A stretch of 64,000 nt of DNA from Mesorhizobium qingshengii (GTDB lineage: Bacteria > Pseudomonadota > Alphaproteobacteria > Rhizobiales > Rhizobiaceae), in NCBI RefSeq assembly GCF_900103325.1, contig NZ_FMXM01000019.1, positions 62,001-126,000 on the forward strand. Direction: 5' to 3'. Below, one piece after another: positions 6,971 through 16,348 of this stretch. Every line of letters starts with the position of its first letter. The stretch's first letter is position 1. The translations under genes and the position numbers were made by a program. The notes beneath the pieces were generated by a model. It did no database searches, was not told where the DNA came from, and saw nothing but the letters and a program-made list of their open reading frames with translations.

Positions 6971-9825
6971 ACCGGCTAGCTGAGCCCTGGGGAAGCCGGA
7001 TCGACCGAAGCCGTCCCATCCGCTTCACTTTCGAGGGCAAGAATTTTGAAGGCTATGCCGGCGACAGCATCGCCAGCGCGCTTGCTGCCTCCGGACAATG
7101 GGTGCTGTCGCGTTCCTTCAAATACCATCGGCCGCGCGGCATCCTCTCAATGACGGGCGCGGACGCCAATACGCTGGTGCAACTGCCGTTCGAGCCGAAC
7201 GTCGCCGCCGACCGCACGCCGATCAGCGCGGGGCTTCGGGTCAGCGCCCAGAACGTCAACGGATCGCTCGAACGCGACCGCGATGCGATCATCGACAGGC
7301 TCGGACGCTTTCTGCCGGTCGGTTTCTACTACCGCACCTTCATGGGACCACGCCGCGACAGCTGGCTGAAATTCTGGGAGCCAATGATCCGCCGCAAGGC
7401 CGGGCTCGGCGTGGTCGACACCGCGGCCCCATACCGGCATTTCGACAAGACGCACCTGCACTGCGACATCCTCGTGGTCGGTGCCGGTCCGGCCGGACTG
7501 AACGCCGCGATCACTGCCGCCGAGGGTGGCGCCGATGTCGTGCTCTGCGACGAGAATCCGGAGATCGGCGGATCGCTGACCTATGGCCGGCATGATCCGG
7601 CCATGCTTGCCGACCTGTCCTCCAGGCTTCGGGCGCTGCCCAATCTGCGCCTGCTGACCGGGACCGTCTGCAACGGATGGTATGAGGACAACTGGCTGCC
7701 GCTGATCCAGGGCGACCGGCTCCATCGCACACGGGCGCGCGCGGTAATCCTGGCCACAGGCTCCATCGAGCAGCCCGCCATCTTCCGCAACAACGACCTG
7801 CCGGGAATCATGCTGTGCAGTGCCGCGCAGCGGCTGATCCGCCATTATGGCGTGCGCCCCGGACAAAAGGCAGTGGTGCTGGCAACAAGCGACGAAGGCT
7901 ATGGCGTGGCGCTCGATCTGGTCGAGGCCGGTGTCTCGGTCATGCTGGTCGCCGATCCGAGATCCGGCGGCGAGGCCGGCGCCTTCGAAGCCGAGTTGCA
8001 CGGCAAGGGCGTGGCCATCCAGAAGGCCGCGACGATCGAGGCCGCCGAGGGGACGGCGGGAAATCGCCACCTTGCCCGCGTTCGCTTCGACGGGCGCTGG
8101 ATCGAGTGCGACCTGCTGGCTGTCTCGGCCGGCCAGGTGCCTGCATGGCAGCTGCCTTGCCAGGCTGGAGCGAAGGTCGGCTATGACGCCGCTACCGGAT
8201 CGATGACGCTCACTCGCCCGAAAGCGCCGATCTACTTTGCCGGTTCCGTTGCCGGAGACAACGATCTGCGGGGCGCGATTGCCGGCGGTCGCCGGGTGGC
8301 CGCCGCCGCGCTTTCGCGGCTCGGCCAGGCAGTCGGAGAGGACAGCCCCCCTACCAGGCCGACGGCCACCAGTCCGGTCCATGTGCAGCCGATCGTCGCC
8401 AATCCAAAGGGGCGCGATTTCGTCGATTTCGACGAGGACCTGCAGGTCAAGGATCTGCAGAACGCGGTCAAGGAAGGTTATCGCGAGATCGAGCTCGTCA
8501 AGCGCTTCACCACCGTCGGCATGGGTCCGAGCCAGGGCCGCCATTCGGCCCTGGCGACGGCAAGGATCGTCGCCGAGGCGACCAGCCGGACGGTTGGCGA
8601 GGTCGGCGTCACCACCGCACGGCCGCCGGTCGGGCCGGAGACGCTGGGTGTGCTTGCCGGCCATCATGAGCCTCTCGAACGGCGCACGGCGTTGCATGCA
8701 AGGCACCTCGCGCTCAACGCCGTGATGAAGCCGGTCGGCGCCTGGTGGCGGCCGTATTTCTATGGCGATGCCAGTGAGACGGAAAAGGCGATCCGCGACG
8801 AGATCATGGCGGTGCGCGAAGGCGTCGGCCTGCTGGACGTCTCGACGCTCGGCAAGCTGGAGCTGCGTGGGCCGGATGCCGGCGCATTCCTCGACCGCCT
8901 TTACACCATGGCGCATGCCAACCAGCCGGTCGGGCGCGTCCGCTATTGCCTGATGCTCAACGAGATGGGTTCGGTGGTCGATGACGGCGTCGCCTGCCGC
9001 ATGGCGGAAGACCGGTTCTATGTGACGGCCACCACCGGTGCGGTCGCGCGTGTCTATGCCGACATGCTGTTCTGGAACGCGCAATGGCGCTTGCGGGTCG
9101 ATGTCCTCAATCTCACCGGCGCGTTCTCCGGCTTGAATGTCACCGGGCCCAAAGCCAGGTCCGTGCTTCAGGCGCTGGAAAGCGACATCGATTTCGGCCG
9201 CGAGGCCTTCCCCTATCTCAGCGGCCGCGAAGGCGTTGTCGCCGGCGTGCCGGTGCGGGTGATGCGGATTGGCTTCACCGGCGAGCTGAGCTACGAACTG
9301 CACTGTCCGTCGAGCCTCGCGCCCGCCCTGTGGGACGCGGTGATCGCCGCCGGCAAGCCGCATGGCCTCAAGCCCTACGGTCTGGAGGCATCGCGCATCC
9401 TTCGCCTGGAGAAAGGCCACATCCTGATCGGCCAGGACACCGATGCGATCACCGCGCCGGACGAACTGGGTTTCGGCTGGGCGGTCTCGAAGAAGAAGCC
9501 GTTCTTCGTCGGCAAACGGTCGATCGAAATGCGCGCAAGGCTGGGCCAGTCGCGCAAGCTCGTCGGCCTGCGATTTCCGGCCGATGCCAGGAACATACCC
9601 GGTGAAAGCTGCCTCGTGCTGCGCGGCACTACTCCCGTCGGACAGATTACCTCGGTCGGCTTCTCGCCGACGCTCGGCTGCGCCATCGCGCTCGCCTACG
9701 TCCATGTCGACGACTCCACGGAAGGAAGCCAGGTGACGGTGAAATGCCGGAATGGCCAGCTGGTCGAAGTACCGGTGGTCGCTCATGCCTTCTTTGATTC
9801 CGCGAATGCACGGCAGGAGATGTAA
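6967..9825 (+). CDS. soxA: Sarcosine oxidase alpha subunit
   Basis: 952 residues from ATG 6967, coupled to soxD by a 4-bp overlap. Domain order is typical. An N-terminal ferredoxin-like fold without cluster cysteines covers about 15-100 (FTFEGKNFEGYAGDS). An NAD/FAD-binding domain starts near 168 (VVGAGPAGLNAA). A C-terminal GcvT-like folate domain runs from about 598 to the end (GVGLLDVSTLGKLELRG, then TGELSYELHC). This subunit binds NAD+ and tetrahydrofolate and captures the formaldehyde equivalent from sarcosine oxidation. It is the largest protein of the complex and in its expected place. Confidence 0.95.
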   Translation: MNRLAEPWGSRIDRSRPIRFTFEGKNFEGYAGDSIASALAASGQWVLSRSFKYHRPRGILSMTGADANTLVQLPFEPNVAADRTPISAGLRVSAQNVNGSLERDRDAIIDRLGRFLPVGFYYRTFMGPRRDSWLKFWEPMIRRKAGLGVVDTAAPYRHFDKTHLHCDILVVGAGPAGLNAAITAAEGGADVVLCDENPEIGGSLTYGRHDPAMLADLSSRLRALPNLRLLTGTVCNGWYEDNWLPLIQGDRLHRTRARAVILATGSIEQPAIFRNNDLPGIMLCSAAQRLIRHYGVRPGQKAVVLATSDEGYGVALDLVEAGVSVMLVADPRSGGEAGAFEAELHGKGVAIQKAATIEAAEGTAGNRHLARVRFDGRWIECDLLAVSAGQVPAWQLPCQAGAKVGYDAATGSMTLTRPKAPIYFAGSVAGDNDLRGAIAGGRRVAAAALSRLGQAVGEDSPPTRPTATSPVHVQPIVANPKGRDFVDFDEDLQVKDLQNAVKEGYREIELVKRFTTVGMGPSQGRHSALATARIVAEATSRTVGEVGVTTARPPVGPETLGVLAGHHEPLERRTALHARHLALNAVMKPVGAWWRPYFYGDASETEKAIRDEIMAVREGVGLLDVSTLGKLELRGPDAGAFLDRLYTMAHANQPVGRVRYCLMLNEMGSVVDDGVACRMAEDRFYVTATTGAVARVYADMLFWNAQWRLRVDVLNLTGAFSGLNVTGPKARSVLQALESDIDFGREAFPYLSGREGVVAGVPVRVMRIGFTGELSYELHCPSSLAPALWDAVIAAGKPHGLKPYGLEASRILRLEKGHILIGQDTDAITAPDELGFGWAVSKKKPFFVGKRSIEMRARLGQSRKLVGLRFPADARNIPGESCLVLRGTTPVGQITSVGFSPTLGCAIALAYVHVDDSTEGSQVTVKCRNGQLVEVPVVAHAFFDSANARQEM

Positions 9826-10416
9826 ATGGCAGCATCCCCTGTGTTTCCGTTCATGCCGGGTGGTGCCGCGGACGGCACGAGGCTGCCTTCCGGCGCGGTG
9901 ATGCTGACCGATCTCACGGGCAGCCTTCGCTTCGGCCTCAAAGGCGGCGGCAGCGCCGGCTGGCTCGTGTCGCGAGGCGTGCCCTTGCCTGCAGTCAATC
10001 GCATCGGCAGTTGGCGCGGCACACGCGTGCTGCGCCTCGGCAACGAAGATATCCTGTTGCTGGCAGAAGGACCCGACAGCGCGCTCGCCGAGCTTGCAAA
10101 CACTTGGCATGGCGCAACTGCGCCAAAGGGCTATTCATCGTGGCGCGAGGAGGGCTGGGCGTGGATGCGCCTCTCAGGCCCGCAGGCGCCGCAAGCGATG
10201 GAGCGGCTATGCGCGCTTGATCTCAGAGCCGATAAATTCAGCGCCGAGGACATTGCGCAGACGCGTGTTGGCAACATCGAGGCCGTTATGGTCCGCTCGC
10301 AGGCGGGTTTCGATGTACTGTTCGACGTCACCGCGTCGGCGTACTTCGCCAGAACTGTAACGGCGGCGGCCAGGCACTGCACAGATTTGCTGATCGATAC
10401 GGAAGGACACATATGA
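9826..10416 (+). CDS. soxG: Sarcosine oxidase gamma subunit
   Basis: 196 residues starting directly after the soxA stop codon. It matches the SoxG pattern: an N-terminal TDLTGSLRFGLKG strand, then WLVSRGVPLPAVNR, and a central SSWREEGWAWMRLSG related to GcvT folds. Gamma packs against alpha and beta in the tetramer and is not catalytic. It overlaps the next gene by 4 bp (ATGA), showing translational coupling of the lyase with the oxidase. Confidence 0.9.
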   Translation: MAASPVFPFMPGGAADGTRLPSGAVMLTDLTGSLRFGLKGGGSAGWLVSRGVPLPAVNRIGSWRGTRVLRLGNEDILLLAEGPDSALAELANTWHGATAPKGYSSWREEGWAWMRLSGPQAPQAMERLCALDLRADKFSAEDIAQTRVGNIEAVMVRSQAGFDVLFDVTASAYFARTVTAAARHCTDLLIDTEGHI

Positions 10417-11321
10417 CCCGCCCGCAAGGAACCATCGCACCGATCCTGACGCCGTTCGAAGACGACGGTCGCATCGCGCGCGACCTCTGGGTATCCCACG
10501 CCAAATGGGTGCTGGACCAGGGAGCGCATTTCCTGTCGCCGTTCGGCACCACGGGCGAGGCGCTGTCAGTCTCGCTGCGCGAGCGCATGCAGGCCCTGGA
10601 GTGGCTGATCGAGGCCGGTATTTCGCCCGGCCGGCTGATGCCCGGAACCGGCGTCACCGCGCTGCCCGAAACCGTCGAGCTGTCGACCCATGCGGTCGGG
10701 CTCGGCTGCGCTGGAGTGATGGTGCTGCCGTCGTTCTTCTACACTGCTGTCGGCGACAACGGCCAAGCCCGCTACTACGGCGAACTGATCGAGCGGGTGG
10801 CGAACCCGGCAATGAAGATGATCCTCTATCACATCCCGCAAAATTCCGGCGTGCCGGTGAGCCCGGCCTTGACCGCCCGGCTGAACGAGGCGTTTCCCGA
10901 CACCGTCGTGGCTTACAAGGACAGCGCCGGCGACTGGAACAACACGGCGGCAGTGATTGCCGCCGCACCCAAGGTCGCGGTCTTCCCGAGTTCGGAAGCG
11001 CAGCTGACCAAGGGGCTTGCCGGCGGCGCGGCGGGCTGCATCTCGGCGACCGTCAACCTCAATGCCGCGGCCATCCGGGCCCTCTACGATCGTACGATGG
11101 CCGGAGAGGACGTTGCCGAGGCGGATGCGGCGATCAAGGCGTTCCGCAAGATCATCCAGGATGCCGGTCTCATTCCGGCGATGAAGGCCGTGCTGGCGGT
11201 GCGTTCCGGCGACAAGCGTTGGCTGAACCTGCGAGCGCCGCATGAGAATGCAACGCTCGAAAGCGGCGAGAAGCTGCTTGCCGCGCTCGGTCCTTCGGCC
11301 GACCACATTGGCCGGAGCTGA
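10413..11321 (+). CDS. Dihydrodipicolinate synthase / N-acetylneuraminate lyase family aldolase
   Basis: 302 residues of the class I aldolase TIM-barrel family. FGTTGE lies at about 45-50, the catalytic tyrosine in ILYHIPQNSG near 140, and the Schiff-base Lys169 in AYKDSAGDW. Such proteins cleave or join pyruvate with an aldehyde. Position inside a catabolic operon, coupled to soxG, argues against the lysine-biosynthetic DapA. A lyase or dehydratase acting on a catabolic keto acid is more likely. The substrate is not predictable from the residues visible. Confidence 0.87.
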   Translation: MTRPQGTIAPILTPFEDDGRIARDLWVSHAKWVLDQGAHFLSPFGTTGEALSVSLRERMQALEWLIEAGISPGRLMPGTGVTALPETVELSTHAVGLGCAGVMVLPSFFYTAVGDNGQARYYGELIERVANPAMKMILYHIPQNSGVPVSPALTARLNEAFPDTVVAYKDSAGDWNNTAAVIAAAPKVAVFPSSEAQLTKGLAGGAAGCISATVNLNAAAIRALYDRTMAGEDVAEADAAIKAFRKIIQDAGLIPAMKAVLAVRSGDKRWLNLRAPHENATLESGEKLLAALGPSADHIGRS

Positions 11322-11331
11322 GCGCGGCATC

Positions 11332-12300
11332 ATGTCGGCTGATCCATCCGTCATCCTGCACACCGACCGGCCGGCCGCGGCGCTGGCCGTGCTCAAGGAG
11401 ACCCATCCGGATCTGACTGTCCATGGCTGCGACAGCTATGCCGCCCTGCCCGAGCTGATCGGGCGCGTGGCGGCGGAAGTGGTTTACTCCGTTCGCTTCG
11501 ACGGCACGCCGCGATATCCGCGCCAGGCACTTGTCGAAAGCCCGACCGTGAAATGGGTATCGGTCGGCGGCTCCGGCACGGATCATCTCGGGCGTTGGGA
11601 CCCGGAGCGGCTCACGGTGACGAATGCGGCAGGCGTTGCCGCCGGCATGCTGGCGGAATACGTGCTCGGCGCCATGCTGTCCTTCTCGCTCGATCTGCGC
11701 GGTTTCGAACGCCGCCAGCAGGCTCGCGTCTGGGGCGGCGGCCGCGTCGAGCCCATCGAAGGCAAGACGGTTCTCATCATTGGCCTTGGCAAGACGGGGA
11801 CAGCCGTCGCCAGCCGCGCACAGGTGATGGGCATGCACACGCTCGGCGTCCGCGCGCGACCGAAAGCCGTGCCTTGCCTCGACGAGGTGCATGGGCCGGA
11901 TGCCCTGCTGCCCTTGCTTGGGCGCGCCGATTTCATCGTCTGCTGCGTCCCGCTGCTGCCCAGCACGCGCGGTCTGCTCGGCACGGCCGCCTTCGCCGCG
12001 ATGAAGCGTTCCGCCGTGCTCATCGACATCTCGCGCGGCGGCGTCCTCGACGAGGCGGCGCTGCTCGCGGCCCTTGACGGCAAGCAGATCAAGGGCGCGG
12101 CGCTGGATGTCTTTGCGACCGAGCCGCTGCCGGCGGACCATCGTCTATGGGCCTACGACAACGTCGCCATCACGCCGCATTGCGCGGCGGTCTACGACGG
12201 CTGGGACATCAAGTCGGTGCGCATGTTCGCCGACAACCTGAAGCGTTACCGCAGCGGCGAGCCGCTTGAGAATGTCGTCAGTCCGGAACGCGGTTACTGA
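11332..12300 (+). CDS. D-2-hydroxyacid dehydrogenase, NAD(P)-dependent
   Basis: 322 residues from ATG 11332, 10 bp after the aldolase. The nucleotide-binding motif IIGLGKTGTAVASRA begins near 148. ISRGGVLDEAAL near 232 carries the family arginine, and ITPHCAAVYDGW near 281 carries the catalytic histidine. Members reduce 2-keto acids such as glyoxylate, hydroxypyruvate or phenylpyruvate. In this run it could reduce or oxidise a product of the aldolase next to it; that link is inference. Confidence 0.88.
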   Translation: MSADPSVILHTDRPAAALAVLKETHPDLTVHGCDSYAALPELIGRVAAEVVYSVRFDGTPRYPRQALVESPTVKWVSVGGSGTDHLGRWDPERLTVTNAAGVAAGMLAEYVLGAMLSFSLDLRGFERRQQARVWGGGRVEPIEGKTVLIIGLGKTGTAVASRAQVMGMHTLGVRARPKAVPCLDEVHGPDALLPLLGRADFIVCCVPLLPSTRGLLGTAAFAAMKRSAVLIDISRGGVLDEAALLAALDGKQIKGAALDVFATEPLPADHRLWAYDNVAITPHCAAVYDGWDIKSVRMFADNLKRYRSGEPLENVVSPERGY

Positions 12301-12321
12301 AACCGAGAGGAAAGCAATCTC

Positions 12322-13863
12322 ATGACACAGGACAGGCGCGGCGGTGGCCGCAGGGCGAAGGTCGGACGCGGCGGCGGCGGCATCGCGCAACTGCCCTGGC
12401 AGCACGTGGAGAACCCCTATCCGCCCATGCAGCTCCTCGAAGAGGAGCGGATGGAGCGGCTGCACGAAACGTCGATGCGCATCCTGTCGGAACTCGGCAT
12501 CCGCGTCATGAGCGAGCGGGTGATGGACCTGTTTGCGGCGGCGGGCGCCATAGTAGACCGCGAGAGCAAGACCATCCGGATCGACGAAAGCCTGGTGACC
12601 GAAGCGCTGCGGAGGGTTCCATCTTCCTTCACACTGACCAGCCGCAATCCCGACAAGCAGGTGCATCTTGGCGGCAACTCGCTGGTCTTCGGGCTGGTCG
12701 CCGGCCCGCCCAATGTCCATGACCGCATCAATGGCCGCCGCCAGGGCAATCTTGCCGACTACCAGAACTTCATCCGGCTGGCGCACCACTTCAACGCCAT
12801 CCACATCATCGGCAACCAGGTCGTGGCGCCGATGGAGCTGCCGGCCAATTCGCGCCATCTGGACACCTACTACGCCAACCTGACGCTCAGCGATCTCAGC
12901 TTCCATTGCACGGCAATCGGCCGCGCCAGAGCGATGGACGGCATCAACATGATGGCGATCGCACGCGGCATCAGCGTCGAGGAAATGCGCGCCTCGCCTG
13001 GCGTGACGACCATCATATCGATCAACTCGCCGCGGTTGTTCGATGACGCGATGGCAGAAGGCCTGATCGCGATGGCCGAGCACGGCCAGCCGGTGACCGT
13101 CACGCCCTTCACGCTGATGGGCGCGATGACGCCGGTCACGCTGGCGGCGGCCCTCTGCCAGCAGAATGCCGAAGCGCTGTTCGGCGTGGCGCTGACCCAG
13201 CTGGTCAACCCGGGCACGCCGGTGATGTATGGCGCCTTCACCTCCAACGTCGACATGAAATCGGGCGCGCCGGCCTTCGGCACGCCCGAGAATGCCAAGG
13301 CCAACATCATCGCCGGTCAGCTGGCGCGGCGCTATCATCTGCCCTACCGCACCTCCAACGCCAATGCGTCGAACGTGGTCGACCTGCAGGCCACCTACGA
13401 AACCGAGATGGCGACCTGGGGCGCGGTGCTCGGCGGCGCCAACCTGATCTACCATGCGGCGGGCTGGCTGGAGGGCGGGCTGACCGCTTCCTATGAGAAG
13501 CTCGTCCTCGATGTCGAGATCCTGCAGAACATGATGGAGTTCCTGCGGCCGCTGCCGTTCCAGGAGGACGATCTCGGTTTCGAGGCGATCAAGTCCGTGC
13601 CGGCCGGTGGTCATTTCTTTGGCGCCGAGCACACGATGTCGCGCTACACGACCGCCTTCTACCAGCCGATGCTGTCCAACTGGCAGAACCATGGTGCCTG
13701 GCAGGAAGCGGGCGGCAAGGATGCGCTCGAACGCGCCACCGAGCTTTGGCAGCAGGCGCTGCATGACTACGAGGAGCCGGTCATGGACGTTGCGGTCCGC
13801 GAGGAGCTCGACGCCTATGTCGCACGCCGCCGCGAGGAAATCGCCGCCAATCCGGAAGGCTGA
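12322..13863 (+). CDS. Trimethylamine methyltransferase (MttB) superfamily protein, non-pyrrolysine type
   Basis: 513 residues, open without an internal UAG, so it is of the non-pyrrolysine MttB branch that includes glycine betaine methyltransferase MtgB. Residues 35-75 (LHETSMRILSELGIRVMSE) and the later VVDLQATYETEM and FQEDDL stretches match the family. Family members demethylate quaternary or tertiary amines onto a corrinoid protein. No corrinoid protein or MtbA/MtgA-like partner is visible in this window, which is common for these orphan homologues in rhizobia. Location after sarcosine oxidase fits stepwise demethylation of betaine-like compounds. The N-terminal 25 residues are Gly/Arg-rich and unlike the rest. 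Confidence 0.85.
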   Translation: MTQDRRGGGRRAKVGRGGGGIAQLPWQHVENPYPPMQLLEEERMERLHETSMRILSELGIRVMSERVMDLFAAAGAIVDRESKTIRIDESLVTEALRRVPSSFTLTSRNPDKQVHLGGNSLVFGLVAGPPNVHDRINGRRQGNLADYQNFIRLAHHFNAIHIIGNQVVAPMELPANSRHLDTYYANLTLSDLSFHCTAIGRARAMDGINMMAIARGISVEEMRASPGVTTIISINSPRLFDDAMAEGLIAMAEHGQPVTVTPFTLMGAMTPVTLAAALCQQNAEALFGVALTQLVNPGTPVMYGAFTSNVDMKSGAPAFGTPENAKANIIAGQLARRYHLPYRTSNANASNVVDLQATYETEMATWGAVLGGANLIYHAAGWLEGGLTASYEKLVLDVEILQNMMEFLRPLPFQEDDLGFEAIKSVPAGGHFFGAEHTMSRYTTAFYQPMLSNWQNHGAWQEAGGKDALERATELWQQALHDYEEPVMDVAVREELDAYVARRREEIAANPEG

Positions 13864-14424
13864 CGGCCGCATCCGCAGCTGAGCGACATAGCGCGCGAAT
13901 GGAAATGCAACGAAAGCGAGGCAGGCCAGCGATTGCTACCGGCGGGTGCCGTCTATTTCCAGCTCGACGAGACGGATGTGCGGAACATCATCGCACATCC
14001 GCGCACCATGATCGGCTCGATGGCCTGCCGCATGGCATTCATCCACACCCGCCTGTGGGGCACTTTTCCGCGCGTGCTCGGCCACTATGCCCGCGACGTC
14101 GGGCTGTTCAGCCTGGACGAAGCGGTGCGTCGCATGACAGGTCTGCCTGCGCGGGAGTTCGGCATCGATCGGCACGGCGTATTGGCCGAAGGCAATTTCG
14201 CCGATCTTGTCATCTTCGACCCCGCGACGAACATCGACACCGCTACCTTCGAAGAGCCGCGTCAGCCCGCCGCCGGTATCGAGCATGTTTTCGTCAACGG
14301 CATATCCGTCTGGCGCGATGGCAAGGCGACCGGCGCACTGCCGGGCACGGTTCTCAAGCCGTCCGCGTCACCCAAAATCGTCAAGAGCGCGTGCAAATGC
14401 GGTGCTGATCACAGCGCTTCGTAG
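13864..14424 (+). pseudogene. C-terminal remnant of an N-acyl-D-amino-acid deacylase (D-aminoacylase family)
   Basis: From 13879 the frame reads LSDIAREWKCNESEA and continues with LWGTFPRVLGHYARD, AVRRMTGLPAREFGI and EGNFADLVIFDP, the well-conserved C-terminal third of D-aminoacylase. There is no N-terminal domain and no convincing start codon. The piece lies in the same frame as the preceding MttB gene, separated only by its TGA. Near 14020-14050 the expected SDGLPH...HPR stretch is scrambled in this frame, but DGLPHGIHPHP is readable in another frame. This points to two small deletions that together remove three bases and destroy the motif that carries a catalytic aspartate in the family. 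Confidence 0.8.
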
Positions 14425-15074
14425 AGCCGGTCGACGGATTCCAGCGTGTAGGTGAACTCCACCGGCCTTGTGCAGCGCCAGCCGTCGAAGGGCTGTCCGG
14501 CCAGCGCCTTCAGCGCTTCGGGCATGCGCAGGATGCCACCGCCGTAAAGGCGGTTGGCCATGTCGAGCATGCCAGTGCGGTGCATCGCCTCGGTCATGCT
14601 GCCGCAGGCATCCTTGACCAGCCAGACCCTGAACCCCTGATAGACCGCGTCGAAGACACTCTCGGTGACGCAGCTGTCAGTCAGCACGCCGGTGACCATC
14701 AGGTTTTCGACCTTGAGTGAGGCAAGACGTTGCGCAAGATCCGTCCTGCGGAAGACGCTCGGCCAGTGCTTGTGGATGACGATGTCGCCAGCCAGCGGCG
14801 CGACCTCGGCGCAGATATCAGCGCCGGTGCTGCCCGCCACGGCCGAGCGAAATTCCTCGGTCAGCATCTCCTCCCGCCTTGCGTAGCCCTTGCGCTCTTC
14901 CGGCTTGACCCAGGCCTGGGCGTGGATGACGGGCATGCCTGCCGCGCGTGCCGCGGCGATCAAGCGGGCGGCGTTGGCGAGCATCGCGTCATAGCCGACA
15001 ACCGGCCAGGCAGCGCCGGGGCGGTATTCGTTCTGCAGATCGATGGCGAGCAGAGCCGATTTGGCTGGATTCAT
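14409..15074 (-). CDS. Cysteine hydrolase, isochorismatase superfamily (carbamoylsarcosinase-like)
   Basis: 221 residues. The catalytic triad of the superfamily is visible: Asp in LLAIDLQNEY near 12, Lys in VIHKHWPSVF near 101, and Cys in TGVLTDSCVTES near 135. Relatives include N-carbamoylsarcosine amidohydrolase, nicotinamidase and ureidoacrylate hydrolase. It is the last gene of the hydantoin/carbamoyl operon, coupled by an ATGA overlap to the M20 carbamoylase, and it converges with the decayed deacylase (16-bp overlap). Given the sarcosine oxidase genes nearby, release of sarcosine from N-carbamoylsarcosine is an attractive but unproven role. Confidence 0.82.
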   Translation of the reverse strand: MNPAKSALLAIDLQNEYRPGAAWPVVGYDAMLANAARLIAAARAAGMPVIHAQAWVKPEERKGYARREEMLTEEFRSAVAGSTGADICAEVAPLAGDIVIHKHWPSVFRRTDLAQRLASLKVENLMVTGVLTDSCVTESVFDAVYQGFRVWLVKDACGSMTEAMHRTGMLDMANRLYGGGILRMPEALKALAGQPFDGWRCTRPVEFTYTLESVDRLYEAL

Positions 15075-16348
15075 GGATGTCCTCGGTCGAAGCCCGTGAC
15101 GAAACGGAAAAGCAGACGGATCGCCTGGTCGAGATCGGCGATGTCCATGCTCTCATGCGGATTGTGGCTACCGTTCTCGTTGCGCACGAACAGCATGGCG
15201 CTTGGGATATTCGCCGCGGCAAAAGTGGCGGCGTCGTGCCCGGCCCCACTCGGCACATGGGGTACGCGCATCTGCAGATCGCCGGCGGCACGGTCGAATG
15301 CGGCGATCAGCGCCGGCGACATGGTTGCCGGCTCCCAGGTGAAGCGTGGCCCGGCTTCGAACACCACTCCGCGTTTGACCCCGACCTCGGCGAAGAGCAC
15401 GTGAAGCCGCGTTTCGATCCGCTCCAGCACGGCGGCATTGGCGCTGCGTACATCGAGCGTGAAGCGAAGTTCGCCCAGCACGCGGCTGCCGCCATGCTGG
15501 CTCGGATCGGATTCCACCCGCCCAAAGGTGATGGTGGCCTCGTGGCCCTCGCGCTCGAGCGCGTCCCACTCCGCTTCGAGGCCGGCGGCCAGATCGGTAA
15601 AGCCGAGCACGCTGTCGTGCCTGGCAAAGCGCGGCTCGGCGCCGGAATGGCCGTAGGCGCCGAGGCAGGCGGCATCGACATAGCGAAAGCCGCCGGCAAT
15701 CCCGGTGACGATGCCGGCCGGCACGCCGGCGGCCACTAGGCGCGGGCCTTGCTCGATATGCACTTCTACGAAGGCCGCGATGCGGCTGGCTTCGATGCCG
15801 GCAACGCCGCGGCCGACCGCGCCGGGATCGAAGCCTTCCTCGCGCATATGCTCAGCCAACGTTCGGCCGCTATCGGATCGCCTGGCTTCGAGCGCCTGCG
15901 GCTCGAGCAGGCCGAGAGCGGCCTGGCTTCCGGGATAGGAGAGAGGAAACCACACCGCTTCCTCGGCGCGCGTCGCCAGCAAGATGAGATCACGTGACGG
16001 GCGCGTACCCTGAGCGACAAACTCGGCGATCACCGCAAGCCCAGCCACGACACCGGCGGCGCCATCGAAATTGCCGCCATGCGGCACGCTGTCGAGATGT
16101 GAGCCGATGACGATTGCCGGCAGATCGGCGTTACTTCCGGCGAGCGTCAGATAGAGATTGCCGGCGGCATCGATGCGCGCCTTGGCGCCGAGTTTTTCAG
16201 CCTCCTCCCGGGCCAGTTGATGGGCAAAACGCTCGCCCGAACCGTAGGCGACGCGGGTTATGCCCGGTGCGTCGGCGGTGGCCTCCGCCAGCGCGTCCAG
16301 CACGCGCCCAGCAAGAGCGCCACCCATCGTCAGGCCGGTGGCTGTCAC
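15071..16348 (-). CDS. M20-family amidohydrolase, N-carbamoyl-L-amino-acid hydrolase / allantoate amidohydrolase type
   Basis: 425 residues. The metal-binding signature GSHLDSVPHGGNFDGAAG begins near 82, and the AEEAVWFPLSYPGSQA region near 132 contains the family Glu pair. HIEQGPRL near 197 carries a further conserved histidine. The sequence follows the HyuC/AmaB/AllC pattern: two metals, dimerisation lid domain in the middle, carbamoyl release as CO2 and NH3. It is coupled by 4-bp overlaps to genes on both sides. Distinguishing an L-carbamoylase from an allantoate or ureidoglycine hydrolase is not possible by eye; the hydantoinase upstream favours the carbamoylase. Confidence 0.87.
   Translation of the reverse strand: MTATGLTMGGALAGRVLDALAEATADAPGITRVAYGSGERFAHQLAREEAEKLGAKARIDAAGNLYLTLAGSNADLPAIVIGSHLDSVPHGGNFDGAAGVVAGLAVIAEFVAQGTRPSRDLILLATRAEEAVWFPLSYPGSQAALGLLEPQALEARRSDSGRTLAEHMREEGFDPGAVGRGVAGIEASRIAAFVEVHIEQGPRLVAAGVPAGIVTGIAGGFRYVDAACLGAYGHSGAEPRFARHDSVLGFTDLAAGLEAEWDALEREGHEATITFGRVESDPSQHGGSRVLGELRFTLDVRSANAAVLERIETRLHVLFAEVGVKRGVVFEAGPRFTWEPATMSPALIAAFDRAAGDLQMRVPHVPSGAGHDAATFAAANIPSAMLFVRNENGSHNPHESMDIADLDQAIRLLFRFVTGFDRGHP

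Noticed and set aside
7147..10110. 987-codon minus-strand open frame
   Set aside because: It is the antisense shadow of soxA/soxG; its composition (Arg/His/Gly-rich, no motifs) is that of reversed GC-rich coding DNA.
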